From contig NZ_CP042429.1 of the NCBI RefSeq assembly GCF_007970465.1, positions 1-64,000 on the forward strand: a stretch of 64,000 nt of DNA, given 5' to 3'. The notes beneath the pieces are model-generated. The model saw only the letters and a list, made by a program, of their open reading frames with translations. It had not been told where the DNA came from and ran no database searches. Shown one piece after another: positions 41,236-50,052 of the stretch. Every line of letters starts with the position of its first letter. Within the stretch, counting starts at the first letter, position 1. The stretch comes from Corynebacterium nuruki S6-4. Its GTDB lineage: Bacteria > Actinomycetota > Actinomycetes > Mycobacteriales > Mycobacteriaceae. A program made the position numbers and the translations under genes.

Positions 41236-42969
41236 TCACAGCAGATTGGCCGCACCGACGACGGCGTTCATACTCGCGGCGAGTACCGATGCATCGCGTC
41301 CGGCGACCCACCGGGCGTTACCGGTCCCGGTTGTGTCCCGGAACTCCAGCAGGGTCAGGGCATCACTGTCGTTGCCGGACTCCACGCTGGTCTGCGTCAG
41401 CCCGAGGATCTCCACGCCGGTCCCGGCCTCGCGCAGCGCCGTCGCCAGCGCCTCGACCGGGCCGTGACCAGTGACGGTGTGCGTCGATTCGGTACCGTCG
41501 ATACGCAGTCGCACAGTGGTCTCCGCCGCTTCCGGGGAGGCGGCGTCCTCGCTGGTGCTGTAACCGAGCAGTTCCACCCGGCCGCCGTCTGCGGGGGAGT
41601 ACAGGTACCCCTCACGGAAGATCTCCCACAGCTGGTCGGCGGTGACCTCCGCACCCGTGTCATCGGTGTAGCGCTGGACGTGGCCGGCAAGGTCGATCTG
41701 CAGACGCCGTGGCAGGTCGATGCCGTACCCGGAGCCCAGCAGGTAGGCGATTCCACCCTTGCCGGACTGGGAGTTCACCCGGATCACCGCGTCATAGGTA
41801 CGTCCGATGTCCGCCGGATCGATCGGCAGGTAGGGGATTTTCCACTCAGCGTCCTTCTCGGGGATGCCCAGCTCCTCGGCGCGGGTGTGGTGCTCGATGA
41901 AGCCCTTGCGGATCGCGTCCTGATGCGTGCCGGAGAACGCTGTGTGCACCAGATCGCCGACGTAGGGGTGCCGCGGGTGGATCTCCATACGGGTGCAGTA
42001 CTCGACGGTGGAACGGATCCGGTCGATATCGGAGAAGTCGATGCCCGGGTCGATGCCCTGGGCGTAGAGGTTCAGCGCCAGGGTGGCGATGTCCACGTTG
42101 CCGGTGCGTTCACCGTTGCCGAAGATGCAACCCTCGACGCGCTCCGCCCCGGCGAGGACGGCCAGCTCGGCGCACGCGATGCCGGTGCCGCGGTCATTGT
42201 GCGGGTGCACCGACAGGATGACGTTCTCGCGCCGGGCCAGGTTCCGGCTCATGTACTCGATCTGGTCGGCGTAGACGTTCGGGGTGGCGATCTCGACCGT
42301 CGCCGGCAGATTGAGGATCACCGGACGCTCCGGACGGGCGTCCCACAGCTCGGTCATCGCGTCGCACAGGTCCAGCACGTACTCCGGCTCGGTCTGGTTG
42401 AAGACCTCCGGGGAGAACTCGAACCGGACGTTCGGCATGTCTCCGGCCAGCTCGAATACGTCGCGTCCGCCGGCCAGGATCAGTTCCCTGAGGTCGGCGC
42501 GGTCGCGGGCCAGCACCAGGTCGCGCCACAACGGGGCGGTCGCGGTGTACATGTGGATGACCACCGGGTTGCTGATGCCCCGGACGGATTCCACGGTCCG
42601 CTCAATGAGGTCGCGGCGCGCCGGGGTGAAGACGACGATGGTGACGTCGTCCGGGGCGATGTCGGTCTCGGCGATGAGGCGGACGAAGTCGAAGTCGGTC
42701 TGTGAGGCAGAGGGGTAGCCGACCTCGATCTCCTTGTATCCGACGGAGACCATCATCTCGAAGAAGCGGCGCTTGCGGGCCGGATCCATCGGCTCGGCCA
42801 GGGCCTGGTTGCCGTCACGCAGGTCGACGGGCACCCACAGCGGTGCGTCGGTGAGTCGTTTCGTCGGCCAGGTGCGGTCGGCGTCCTTCAGTGGGACGCT
42901 GACGCGGGAGTAGACGTCGGTGTAGCGGCCATGGGGCATGGGGGAGGGCTGCTGAGGGTTCCAGCGCAT
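41236..42969 (-). CDS. leuA: 2-isopropylmalate synthase
   Basis: Condenses acetyl-CoA with 2-oxoisovalerate, the first step of leucine synthesis. The 577-residue protein has the DRE-TIM catalytic barrel ([18 protein letters not shown]; metal HxH in [24 protein letters not shown]) and a C-terminal LeuA regulatory domain that binds leucine. The length fits the actinobacterial form. AGGAG precedes ATG 42969. A Leu-rich leader peptide lies upstream, so attenuation joins feedback inhibition. Confidence 0.96.
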   Translation of the reverse strand: MRWNPQQPSPMPHGRYTDVYSRVSVPLKDADRTWPTKRLTDAPLWVPVDLRDGNQALAEPMDPARKRRFFEMMVSVGYKEIEVGYPSASQTDFDFVRLIAETDIAPDDVTIVVFTPARRDLIERTVESVRGISNPVVIHMYTATAPLWRDLVLARDRADLRELILAGGRDVFELAGDMPNVRFEFSPEVFNQTEPEYVLDLCDAMTELWDARPERPVILNLPATVEIATPNVYADQIEYMSRNLARRENVILSVHPHNDRGTGIACAELAVLAGAERVEGCIFGNGERTGNVDIATLALNLYAQGIDPGIDFSDIDRIRSTVEYCTRMEIHPRHPYVGDLVHTAFSGTHQDAIRKGFIEHHTRAEELGIPEKDAEWKIPYLPIDPADIGRTYDAVIRVNSQSGKGGIAYLLGSGYGIDLPRRLQIDLAGHVQRYTDDTGAEVTADQLWEIFREGYLYSPADGGRVELLGYSTSEDAASPEAAETTVRLRIDGTESTHTVTGHGPVEALATALREAGTGVEILGLTQTSVESGNDSDALTLLEFRDTTGTGNARWVAGRDASVLAASMNAVVGAANLL

Positions 42970-43042
42970 GGTGTTCTCCTGGGGCTGTGTCGGTGGGGTG
43001 ACCGGCGCCGGTGCTGCACTCCACGACAGGAGGCCGGTCGGG

Positions 43043-43090
43043 TCACGACCTGCCGTGGCAGCATAGGAGGAGAAGTCCGTAGAAGCTCAT
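43043..43090 (-). CDS. leuA leader peptide (attenuator)
   Basis: A 15-codon frame, [15 protein letters not shown], ends 73 nt before leuA. Four consecutive Leu codons (CTT CTC CTC CTA) include the rare CTA, as expected for a ribosome-stalling leader. TACCAT lies 7 nt before its ATG, so the mRNA is probably leaderless. Downstream, GGTCG/CGACC and ACCGGCGCCGGT can form competing hairpins. Leader peptides of this kind are established for leuA in other bacteria; this one was read directly from the sequence. Confidence 0.8.
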   Translation of the reverse strand: MSFYGLLLLCCHGRS

Positions 43091-43141
43091 GCCACGGATG
43101 GTAGCACCAACTCCGCAGACAAGTAGAGGAATTACAGCGAT

Positions 43142-43810
43142 ATGCCGCAGGTGAATAGGTCATCTATGGCCGAACAAGCCGCAGAAATCCTGCTCGACAG
43201 GGTGCGGAGTGGAGAGTGGGAACTCGGCCAGAAACTCCCCGGGGAGGTCGCACTCGCCGGCCAGATGGGGGTGGGGCGCTCCACCGCCCGTGAGGCGATC
43301 CGGATTCTCGCGGGCAAGGGAGTGCTGGCATCCCGGCAGGGTTCCGGGGTCTTCCTCACGGCGCTGGACGCGAGAGAGGAATGGGACGCCGTGCTCGCCC
43401 GCGCCGAGATCCTCTCGGTCATCGAGGCGCGCACCGCCATCGAAACGGAGGCTGCCCGGCTGGCGGCGGCCCGACGTACACCGGCGGAGCTGCGGGCGGT
43501 GCGCCGGGCGCTGGCGGACCGGGCGGCCCGGCGGGAGGGCCTGGAGGACCACGTGGACGCGGACACCGCCTTCCACCGCAGCATCGTGCTCGCGGCCGGG
43601 AACCCGGTGCTCACCGGCATGTTCGACAGTTTCACTCCGCGGATGCGCGAGGCGATGGTGGAGATGCTGCGGCGACGTGGCGGGTTCGGCGGCGACGCTG
43701 ACCAGCAGGCGCACGCCGACCTCGTGGAGGCTGTCGCGGCAAAGGATCCGGAGACGGCGGCGCGGCTCAGCCGGGAGCACCTGGAGACGCTGGCTGCCGG
43801 GCTGGGTTGA
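43142..43810 (+). CDS. FadR/GntR-family transcriptional regulator
   Basis: A 222-residue repressor. The winged helix is LPGEVALAGQMGVGRSTAREAIRIL, cited in part, with the wing GVLASRQGSGVFL. An all-helical FCD ligand domain follows, with its metal-binding Asp/His pattern (ADTAFHRSIVLAAGNPVL; QAHADLVEAV). It is divergent from leuA across about 50 nt from the leader start, so it may regulate leuA or itself. Copy B of the palindromic repeat begins inside its stop codon. Confidence 0.9.
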   Translation: MPQVNRSSMAEQAAEILLDRVRSGEWELGQKLPGEVALAGQMGVGRSTAREAIRILAGKGVLASRQGSGVFLTALDAREEWDAVLARAEILSVIEARTAIETEAARLAAARRTPAELRAVRRALADRAARREGLEDHVDADTAFHRSIVLAAGNPVLTGMFDSFTPRMREAMVEMLRRRGGFGGDADQQAHADLVEAVAAKDPETAARLSREHLETLAAGLG

Positions 43811-43875
43811 CGCGAGTTGACCCGGATCTGTTCCGTCGATGCGACGGATCGGGCAGATCCGGGTCAACTCGCGTC
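43809..43875. repeat. Interspersed palindromic repeat, copy B (best preserved)
   Basis: The arms are a perfect 22-bp inverted repeat that starts GACGCGAGTTGACCCGGA. An inner hairpin CCGTCG-ATG-CGACGG lies within the loop. It starts at the G of the GntR gene's TGA stop. The perfect arms suggest either recent insertion or selection for the structure. Confidence 0.9.
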
Positions 43876-43959
43876 CGGCCGCCGGGATGGTCCGTGCCGC
43901 CGCCCGGATCTTCACCGGAACCGTCAATCCGGCCACGTGCCCGGGTGAAACCCCATACC

Positions 43960-44424
43960 ATGATCTCCGTGCTGAAACCATCCCCCCGCCAGCTGAAGTT
44001 CGTGCTGAACTTCTTCCCGCCCTACGTCGGCTCCGGCATCCGCATGAAGTACATCGCCGAAGACGGGTCACGCGTCGTCACCACCCACCGCCCCCGGCGG
44101 ATCAACGCGAACCTCGTCGGCACCGCGTTCGGCGGCACGATCCAGACCATGACCGACGGGTTCTACCTGTTCATGGGACTGACCAGGCTCGGAAACGACT
44201 ACAACGTGTGGGACGCCGAATCCCACGTCACCTACCTCAAACCCGGGCGTGGGACGATCACCGCGGACATGCGGACCGATGACGCCACCTTCGACCTCAT
44301 CCGGGAGAGGACCGCCGACGGGTCGAAGTACCTGCACTGGTTCACCACCGACATCACCGACAGCTCCGGCGATGTCGTGGCGACCGTGCGCAGCCGGGTC
44401 TACTTCCGGCTCAAGAAACGCTGA
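43960..44424 (+). CDS. DUF4442 hotdog-fold protein, second copy
   Basis: A 154-residue paralogue of the protein at 26.28 kb. Shared landmarks are PPYVGSGIRMKYI, GTAFGGTIQTMTDGFYLFM, LKPGRGTITADMRTDDATF and DGSKYLHWF. GTG 43969 (MLKPSPRQ) would align exactly with the other copy's first residue and is an alternative to ATG 43960. It has no adjacent regulator. It ends 3 nt from the convergent mvaS gene. Confidence 0.87.
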   Translation: MISVLKPSPRQLKFVLNFFPPYVGSGIRMKYIAEDGSRVVTTHRPRRINANLVGTAFGGTIQTMTDGFYLFMGLTRLGNDYNVWDAESHVTYLKPGRGTITADMRTDDATFDLIRERTADGSKYLHWFTTDITDSSGDVVATVRSRVYFRLKKR

Positions 44425-44427
44425 GCG

Positions 44428-45615
44428 CTACCGGGCCTCGTACTGCCGGGCCTGCTCATGCACCCCGGCGAACCGGAACGGGGCGTCGGTGACCTGCGGA
44501 GTCACCTCGTCGGCACTGGTACCGTGCGGCCCCTGGTGCAGCGCCCGGTACTCGTCGATGCTCAGCGGGACGCGCCGGTCGAGCGCTGCGTCGATCGTGC
44601 CGGCGTCCCGGACATCCCGGTAGCCGTCCTGCACGATGCCGGTGAAGAACTCGGACACGCAGCCGGAACCGTAGCTGAAGATGCCGATGCGGTCCCCGGC
44701 CAGGCTGTCGTCGTGGTCGAGCAGGGAGGCCAGCGCGGAGTACACCGAGGCGGTGTAGCTGTTGCCGAGCCGACGGTTGTAGCGGGCACTGGTCTCCAGG
44801 CCCGTGTCACGGCCGTCGACCTCGTCGCCGGGGTTCAGCGCGGTGCTGATGTCGTCACCGGTGACCTGACGCAGCCGCTGCTGCGCCTTCTTCGCCATCT
44901 TCGTGTACGGCTGGTGGTACAGGATCCGGTCGATGTCACCGATCGCCGGACCACCGTGGTCCTGCAGGTCACCCCAGGCGTCGGTGAGGGCGTCCAGGTA
45001 GGCGTCGATCGACAGCTTGCCGTTGACCACCGCGGTGGTCGAGTCATTGGGGCGCCAGAAGTCGTCGACGTCGGTGGTGGAGATACCGTCGGCGGGCTCG
45101 ACGGCCAGCAGGGCGGGGTCCGCGGTGATGAGCATGGCCACCGCGCCGGCGCCCTGGGTCGGCTCACCGGGGGAGTCCAGCTGGTAGCGGGCATTGTCGG
45201 CGGCGATGATGAGGACGCGCTCGGTGGGGTTGCGGGAGACGATGCCGAGGGCGGCCTGCAGGGCGGCGGTCCCGCCGTAGCAGGCCTGCTTGATCTCGGC
45301 GACGCGCACGTTGTGCGGCAGGCCGAGCAGCTCCAGCGCCGCCACGCCGGCGGCCTTCGACTGGTCCACCCCGCTCTCCGTGGCGAACAGCAGGGTGCGG
45401 ATCCCGTCGGTGCCGTTGCGCTCCAGCAGCGGCTTCGCGGCGGAGGCGCCCATCGAGACGATGTCCTCGTCGGGGGCGAGCACGCTCATCTCGGACTGGC
45501 CGAGTCCGAGCACGAACTTGCCGGGGGCGATGTCCTTCGACTCGGCCAGGTCCGTCAGGGAGACGACGTAGTGCCCGGTGGCGAGCTCCAGGTCGTGGAT
45601 ACCGATTGCGGTCAT
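44428..45615 (-). CDS. mvaS: Hydroxymethylglutaryl-CoA synthase
   Basis: Condenses acetoacetyl-CoA with acetyl-CoA to HMG-CoA, the first dedicated step of the mevalonate pathway. The 395 residues keep the catalytic set: Glu in FATESGVDQSK, nucleophilic Cys in EIKQACYGGTAAL, and His in LYHQPYTKMAKKA. SYGSGCVSEFF near the C-terminus is also typical. It starts 16 nt after mvaA and completes a two-gene operon. Most corynebacteria are thought to make isoprenoids by the MEP route, so the presence of this gene is notable. Confidence 0.95.
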   Translation of the reverse strand: MTAIGIHDLELATGHYVVSLTDLAESKDIAPGKFVLGLGQSEMSVLAPDEDIVSMGASAAKPLLERNGTDGIRTLLFATESGVDQSKAAGVAALELLGLPHNVRVAEIKQACYGGTAALQAALGIVSRNPTERVLIIAADNARYQLDSPGEPTQGAGAVAMLITADPALLAVEPADGISTTDVDDFWRPNDSTTAVVNGKLSIDAYLDALTDAWGDLQDHGGPAIGDIDRILYHQPYTKMAKKAQQRLRQVTGDDISTALNPGDEVDGRDTGLETSARYNRRLGNSYTASVYSALASLLDHDDSLAGDRIGIFSYGSGCVSEFFTGIVQDGYRDVRDAGTIDAALDRRVPLSIDEYRALHQGPHGTSADEVTPQVTDAPFRFAGVHEQARQYEAR

Positions 45616-45631
45616 GGGTGATCTCGCCTTT

Positions 45632-46696
45632 CTAACGTTCCATGCTCAGGTGGGTGGACATCAGTTCACCGGGGTTGGTCTGTGCCGCCAGCAGCGACAG
45701 TTCGCCGCACAGGACGGTGGCGGCGATGAGGGAGGCGAGGCGCCGGGAGTTCGCCCCGACCTCACGGTCCTCCCGGCAGCCGAGGCGGGTGAGGGCCTCC
45801 TCGATCTGCGGGTGGTGCTTACCGCTGCCCACGGTGCCGACGATGATGTTCGGCAGGGTGCAGGAGAAGTACAGGCCCTCGTCACGGGCCTCTGCGTAGG
45901 TGATGCCCTGGGATCCCTCGACGATGTTCGCGGCGTCCTGCCCGGTCGCGAGGAAGACGGCCAGCAGCATGTTCGCGTAGTGGGCGTTGGCCGAGCGCAG
46001 GGCGCCGGCGATGGTGCTGCCGACCAGGTCCTTGCGGGTCACCAGGTCCGCCATCGCGGAGGCGGTGGTGCGCAGCCGCCGCTCGACGACCTCGTGCGGC
46101 AGCAGCATGTCGGCGACGATGCTCTTGCCGCGGCCGAGGATGCCGTTGACGGCGGTGGCCTTCTTGTCGCTGCAGTAGTTGCCGGAGACCGACCCGTAGC
46201 CCAGACCGAGCTGCTGCGACTCCGGCCAGGACAGGACGCGCTCCATAATCGCGTCGGCCGCCTTGGTGACCATGTTGTGGCCCGAGGCGTCCCCGGGGTG
46301 CAGCTCGAACCGGACGTAGAGCAGGTTGCCGACGACCTCGCTGTGCAGGTCGACGAGACGGCCGTGGCCGGTGGTGCCGGCGACGACCTCCTTGAGCTCG
46401 TCGAGTCGGCCGGCGACGAGACGGGCGCCGGACGCCGCGGCGATGCCGTCGGCGGTGACGAACAGCACCGAGCGGGTCATGCATTCGCCGAGCACGGCGG
46501 TGCGGATCCCGTCGGGGAGCTCGCGGGAGATGCTGGCGCCGCGGCCGACCGACGGCCACAGCGGGGTCTCGAAGGTCGCGAGCGGGACGGACACCTCCTC
46601 GTACGGTTCGCCGGTGGTGAAGGCGTCACCACTGATGCGCAGGGGCCCCACCCACTGGGTGGGGATGGCGGTCGTCGTCGGCTCAGGTCTGGTCAA
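45632..46696 (-). CDS. mvaA: Hydroxymethylglutaryl-CoA reductase
   Basis: Reduces HMG-CoA to mevalonate with NAD(P)H. The 354-residue soluble protein resembles the class I catalytic domain. Catalytic residues are present: Glu in LATFETPLW, Lys in GNYCSDKKATAVN, Asp in TGQDAANIV, and the C-terminal His in LMSTHLSMER. DASGHNMVTKAAD and GTVGSGKH are further signatures. The N-terminus is short and lacks the usual ENVIG motif, and an in-frame TGA lies just upstream of ATG 46696. First gene of the mvaA-mvaS operon. Confidence 0.93.
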   Translation of the reverse strand: MTRPEPTTTAIPTQWVGPLRISGDAFTTGEPYEEVSVPLATFETPLWPSVGRGASISRELPDGIRTAVLGECMTRSVLFVTADGIAAASGARLVAGRLDELKEVVAGTTGHGRLVDLHSEVVGNLLYVRFELHPGDASGHNMVTKAADAIMERVLSWPESQQLGLGYGSVSGNYCSDKKATAVNGILGRGKSIVADMLLPHEVVERRLRTTASAMADLVTRKDLVGSTIAGALRSANAHYANMLLAVFLATGQDAANIVEGSQGITYAEARDEGLYFSCTLPNIIVGTVGSGKHHPQIEEALTRLGCREDREVGANSRRLASLIAATVLCGELSLLAAQTNPGELMSTHLSMER

Positions 46697-46971
46697 GATT
46701 CAGCTTTCTGGCGGGAGGGATCGGGCGTGTCCCACGTGCGTGCCCGGGGACGGGCCGGGAGACGGTATCTGGTCGACCTGATCGGGTGGGCTGCGGCGTT
46801 GTGGGCCTCGGTGTAGCTTATCGTAGTCATCCGCCTCCGCCGTCGGTTCCGGGCATCCGGTCGGCCGGGTGCCGGCGGTCCTGCGGCGGGCTTGCGGCGG
46901 GCGCGCAGCAGCGTAGGGTGGGCGGACGAAAACTAGATGAAGTATCAACCACTTTACGTAGGGAGCTTTTC

Positions 46972-47535
46972 ATGACCCGTATCGGCATCATCGCCGGATC
47001 CAACCGCCCCGGCGCTCTCAACCCGCAGGTCGTCGCCTGGGTGAAGGCACAGCTCGACGAGGCCGGCGTGGAGAACGCCGTCGTCGACTACAACGACTAC
47101 GACCTCCCCATCCTCGACGAGGAGATCCCCGGCGGCGCCCACGCCTACGCCAACGCGCACACCAGGGCCTGGGGTGCCGCGGTCGAGCCCTTCGACGGCT
47201 ACATCGTCGTCACCCCGGAATACAACCACGGCGTGCCCGGCCCGCTGAAGAACGCCATCGACTACATCGGGTCCGAGTTCAACAACAAGCCGGTCGCCTT
47301 CGCCTCCTACGGCGCCGACAAGGGCGTGCGCGCCATCGAGCAGTGGCGCCTGGTCTTCGCGAACTTCCGCGCCGCGACCGTCCGCGGGACCGCCTCGTTC
47401 TCGAACTTCACCGACTTCACCGACGGGAAGTTCGCCCCCCAGGCGGTCTCCGCCAACACCTTCGGCCCGATGCTGACCGACCTGCTCGCCTGGGCCGAGG
47501 GCTTCAAGGTCGTCCGCGAACAGCTCGCGAAGTAG
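46972..47535 (+). CDS. NADPH-dependent FMN reductase family protein
   Basis: A 187-residue flavodoxin-like oxidoreductase of the SsuE/ChrR/azoreductase group. The FMN phosphate loop is GSNRPGALNPQVVAW; TPEYNHGVPGPLKNAID is the second flavin motif. GGGAG precedes ATG 46972. It is probably a quinone or general flavin reductase; the substrate is not evident. Confidence 0.92.
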   Translation: MTRIGIIAGSNRPGALNPQVVAWVKAQLDEAGVENAVVDYNDYDLPILDEEIPGGAHAYANAHTRAWGAAVEPFDGYIVVTPEYNHGVPGPLKNAIDYIGSEFNNKPVAFASYGADKGVRAIEQWRLVFANFRAATVRGTASFSNFTDFTDGKFAPQAVSANTFGPMLTDLLAWAEGFKVVREQLAK

Positions 47536-47547
47536 CTCCGCCGCCGG

Positions 47548-48171
47548 TCAGTCCGTGAAGGTGCCGCAGGCCTGACGACCACCTGCATCGCCCGTCTTCA
47601 GCGTGTCCTTGTCCGGGCCGTCCGGGGCATAACGGTCGGGGATGTTGCCGTAGTTGTCCGGCTTCTCGTGGATGATCAGCGCCGACCCGTCGTCGTCGAG
47701 CAGATTGTCACGGGTCACCCGGTCGGTGGTGACGGTCATGTGGGCGGTTCCGTCACCGTTGACGAGGAGCGCCGGGAGATCACCGCCGTGCCCGGGATGG
47801 TCATGACCGTCGGCCCCCATATGGCCGCCGGAGGACAGGAAGTCCCCGGTCTCTGACGGGTCGTCCGGCGCGTGACTGCCGGGGTCGCATGTCCCGATGC
47901 CGTGGACGTGCATGCCGTACATTCCCGGCTGCAGTCCCGTCAGGTCGACGGTCAGGGCCGAGGCACCGTCGGCGTCCCGGAAGGATGCGCTGCCCACGGA
48001 GTTCCCGTCGGCGGCATGCACGTCGGCGGTGGCGAAGGAATCCGACGACTCACCGTCGTCGTCGCTGCCGCAGGCTGAGAGAGCGAGGACGCCGACCGAG
48101 GCGAGGGCGACGGTCGCGCGCACGACGGTGCGGTGCGGGCGGGGTGCGGAGGTGGTGGGGAGGTGTCGCAT
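47548..48171 (-). CDS. sodC: Cu/Zn superoxide dismutase-like lipoprotein
   Basis: A 207-residue exported protein with a long signal and the lipobox LSAC. The SodC metal-site region GMHVHGIGTCDPGSH is present. A His-rich loop (GGHMGADGHDHPGHGG) follows, then ALIIHEKPDNYGNIP and RQACGTF, which hold the later ligand and the disulfide Cys. It would remove superoxide at the cell surface. Confidence 0.9.
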   Translation of the reverse strand: MRHLPTTSAPRPHRTVVRATVALASVGVLALSACGSDDDGESSDSFATADVHAADGNSVGSASFRDADGASALTVDLTGLQPGMYGMHVHGIGTCDPGSHAPDDPSETGDFLSSGGHMGADGHDHPGHGGDLPALLVNGDGTAHMTVTTDRVTRDNLLDDDGSALIIHEKPDNYGNIPDRYAPDGPDKDTLKTGDAGGRQACGTFTD

Positions 48172-48257
48172 GGTGAGTTCTCCTGTGGTGCAGATCGGGG
48201 ACAGTCTCCTTGCCCTCCCACGCTACGAGGGCTGCACCGACGCACCACCCCCGCCGG

Positions 48258-48500
48258 TCAGCGCTTCTGCAGCTGCTTGATGCCCAGCCAGCCCACCAGG
48301 ATGATGAGCAGGATCGGCAGCAGCTTGAACACCAGCGCGACCGCGCCCGCGAACGCGGTGGAGATCGCGACGACGGCGAAGACCAGCGTCAGCGCGCCGA
48401 GCAGGAACGACCAGCCCCACCGGTTCTGGTCGGCGGCCCACCAGGCGCCGACGCCGGCGACGGCGCCGAGGATCAGGGTGGTCAGTGCGGTTCCGAACAT
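48258..48500 (-). CDS. Small hydrophobic membrane protein
   Basis: An 80-residue protein with about three membrane segments (LTTLILGAVAGVGAWWAA, FLLGALTLVFAVVAISTAFA, LVFKLLPILLIILVGWLGI) and a basic end KQLQKR. ATG 48500 follows GAAAGGA. No family is recognised. It is divergent from the SDR gene. Confidence 0.75.
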   Translation of the reverse strand: MFGTALTTLILGAVAGVGAWWAADQNRWGWSFLLGALTLVFAVVAISTAFAGAVALVFKLLPILLIILVGWLGIKQLQKR

Positions 48501-48563
48501 GGTTGTCCTTTCACGGGGGATCGTCACCACCGAGCATACGGTGGTGCGGCTACCCTCGGCGCC

Positions 48564-49244
48564 ATGACTTCCAGCACAGACCCCACCTCCGGTACAGACC
48601 TCCCCGTCGCACTCGTCACCGGCGGCTCCCGCGGCATCGGCGCCGCCGTCGCCCGTGACCTCGCCCGTGACCACCGTGTCATCGCCTGGTCCAGCCGCGA
48701 CGTCGACCTGCGCGACCCCGCATCGATTTCGGACGCCGTGGCCCGGCTGCGGGCCGACGGACTCGACCGGCTCGACGTCCTCGTCCACTCCGCCGGACTC
48801 GCCTGGGACGCGACCGTCGAGGACGCCGACTGGGACGGCTGGGAGGAGATGTTCCGCGTCAACGTCTTCGCGGTGGCGGAACTGACCCGGCAGCTGCTGC
48901 CGGAACTGCGGGCGGCCCATGCGACGGTCGTCGCCGTCAACTCCGGATCCGGGTTCCATTCCGCACCGGGGATGGCGCAGTACTCCGGGACGAAGTTCGC
49001 GCTCCGCGCGTTCACCGACGCCCTCCGTGAGGAGGAGCGGGGAGTGGTCCGGGTCAGTTCGGTCCACCCCGGTCGGGTGGACACCGACATGCAGGTCGCG
49101 CTGCAGCACGGCCGGGGCAACGACGACTACGACGGCTCCCGGTACGTGCGGCCCGAATCGATCGCCGCCGCGGTCCGCCTGGCGGTGGACACCACCGACG
49201 AGGCGATTGTCGAGGAGGTCAGCGTCCGCCCGGTGCGCGGCTGA
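48564..49244 (+). CDS. Short-chain dehydrogenase/reductase
   Basis: A 226-residue SDR oxidoreductase. The cofactor motif TGGSRGIGAAVA, the HSAG motif (in place of NNAG), the Ser of VNSGSGFHS and the YSGTK catalytic motif are all present. ATG 48564 lies 7 nt past TACCCT, without a ribosome-binding site. The substrate is unknown. Confidence 0.9.
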   Translation: MTSSTDPTSGTDLPVALVTGGSRGIGAAVARDLARDHRVIAWSSRDVDLRDPASISDAVARLRADGLDRLDVLVHSAGLAWDATVEDADWDGWEEMFRVNVFAVAELTRQLLPELRAAHATVVAVNSGSGFHSAPGMAQYSGTKFALRAFTDALREEERGVVRVSSVHPGRVDTDMQVALQHGRGNDDYDGSRYVRPESIAAAVRLAVDTTDEAIVEEVSVRPVRG

Positions 49245-49252
49245 CCGGCAGA

Positions 49253-50035
49253 TCAGGCCGACAGCACGAAGATCGCGGTCCCGGGGAACACCCGGCCGCG
49301 GGTCTGTGACCACTGCCCCCAGGTCGGCGTCCCGTCCCGCCACTCCGGTTCGACCAGGTCGACCAGCCGGAGCCCGGCGCCGGCGACGGCCCGGACCCAG
49401 TCGCCCATGGTGTGGTGGAACTCCGCGTAGCGCAGGTGGCGCAGCAACCCCGGACCGGTTGCGCCGTCACCGTCTTCACCGTCGCCGTCGTCCCATTCGA
49501 GGTAGGCGTCCTGAAAATAGGGGATGGACGCCGTGAGATCGTCGGGGTCGTCGGGGAAGATCCAGGCGGTGGGGTGGTTCACGGCGATGACCGCGCGGCC
49601 GCCCGGGCGCAGGACCCGGGCGAGCTCGACCAGCGCCGCACCGAGGTCGGCGAGGAACGGGTAGCCGCCGAACGAGGAGAAGACCACGTCGGCGCAGTGG
49701 TCCGCCAGCGGGAGGGAGGCGGCGTCCGCCTGGAGCAGCCGCAGGCCGGGGACGTGCGGAGCGCGGCGGAGCATGCCGTGGGAGATGTCGAGCCCGACGA
49801 CGTGCGCGGCGGTGTGCCGGGCGAGCCAGGCGGCACAGGGGGCGGACCCGCACCCCACCTCGATGACGGTGCGTCCCGCCAGCTCCGCCGGATCACCCAG
49901 CAGCCGGGCCTCGGCCTCGGTGAGCCGTTCCGGGCACCAGTGGAAGGTGTCCAGATAGTCGGCATGGTCGTCGTGGTACCGGGCGGCATCGGCATCCCAG
50001 TGACGCCGCTGCACCGCCCCCAGCTCCCTGTCCAT
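49253..50035 (-). CDS. Class I SAM-dependent methyltransferase
   Basis: A 260-residue methyltransferase of the UbiE/Methyltransf_11 type. Motif I VIEVGCGSAPCAAWLARH, motif II VVGLDISHGML, motif post-II DAASLPLADHCADVV and VLRPGGRAVIAV are visible. The C-terminal part (FHHTMGDWVRAVAGAGLRL) resembles actinobacterial paralogues of unknown target. It lies convergent to the SDR gene and 17 nt from the gabD2-type stop. Confidence 0.88.
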   Translation of the reverse strand: MDRELGAVQRRHWDADAARYHDDHADYLDTFHWCPERLTEAEARLLGDPAELAGRTVIEVGCGSAPCAAWLARHTAAHVVGLDISHGMLRRAPHVPGLRLLQADAASLPLADHCADVVFSSFGGYPFLADLGAALVELARVLRPGGRAVIAVNHPTAWIFPDDPDDLTASIPYFQDAYLEWDDGDGEDGDGATGPGLLRHLRYAEFHHTMGDWVRAVAGAGLRLVDLVEPEWRDGTPTWGQWSQTRGRVFPGTAIFVLSA

Positions 50036-50052
50036 GCCGGGGAGCTTACCCG

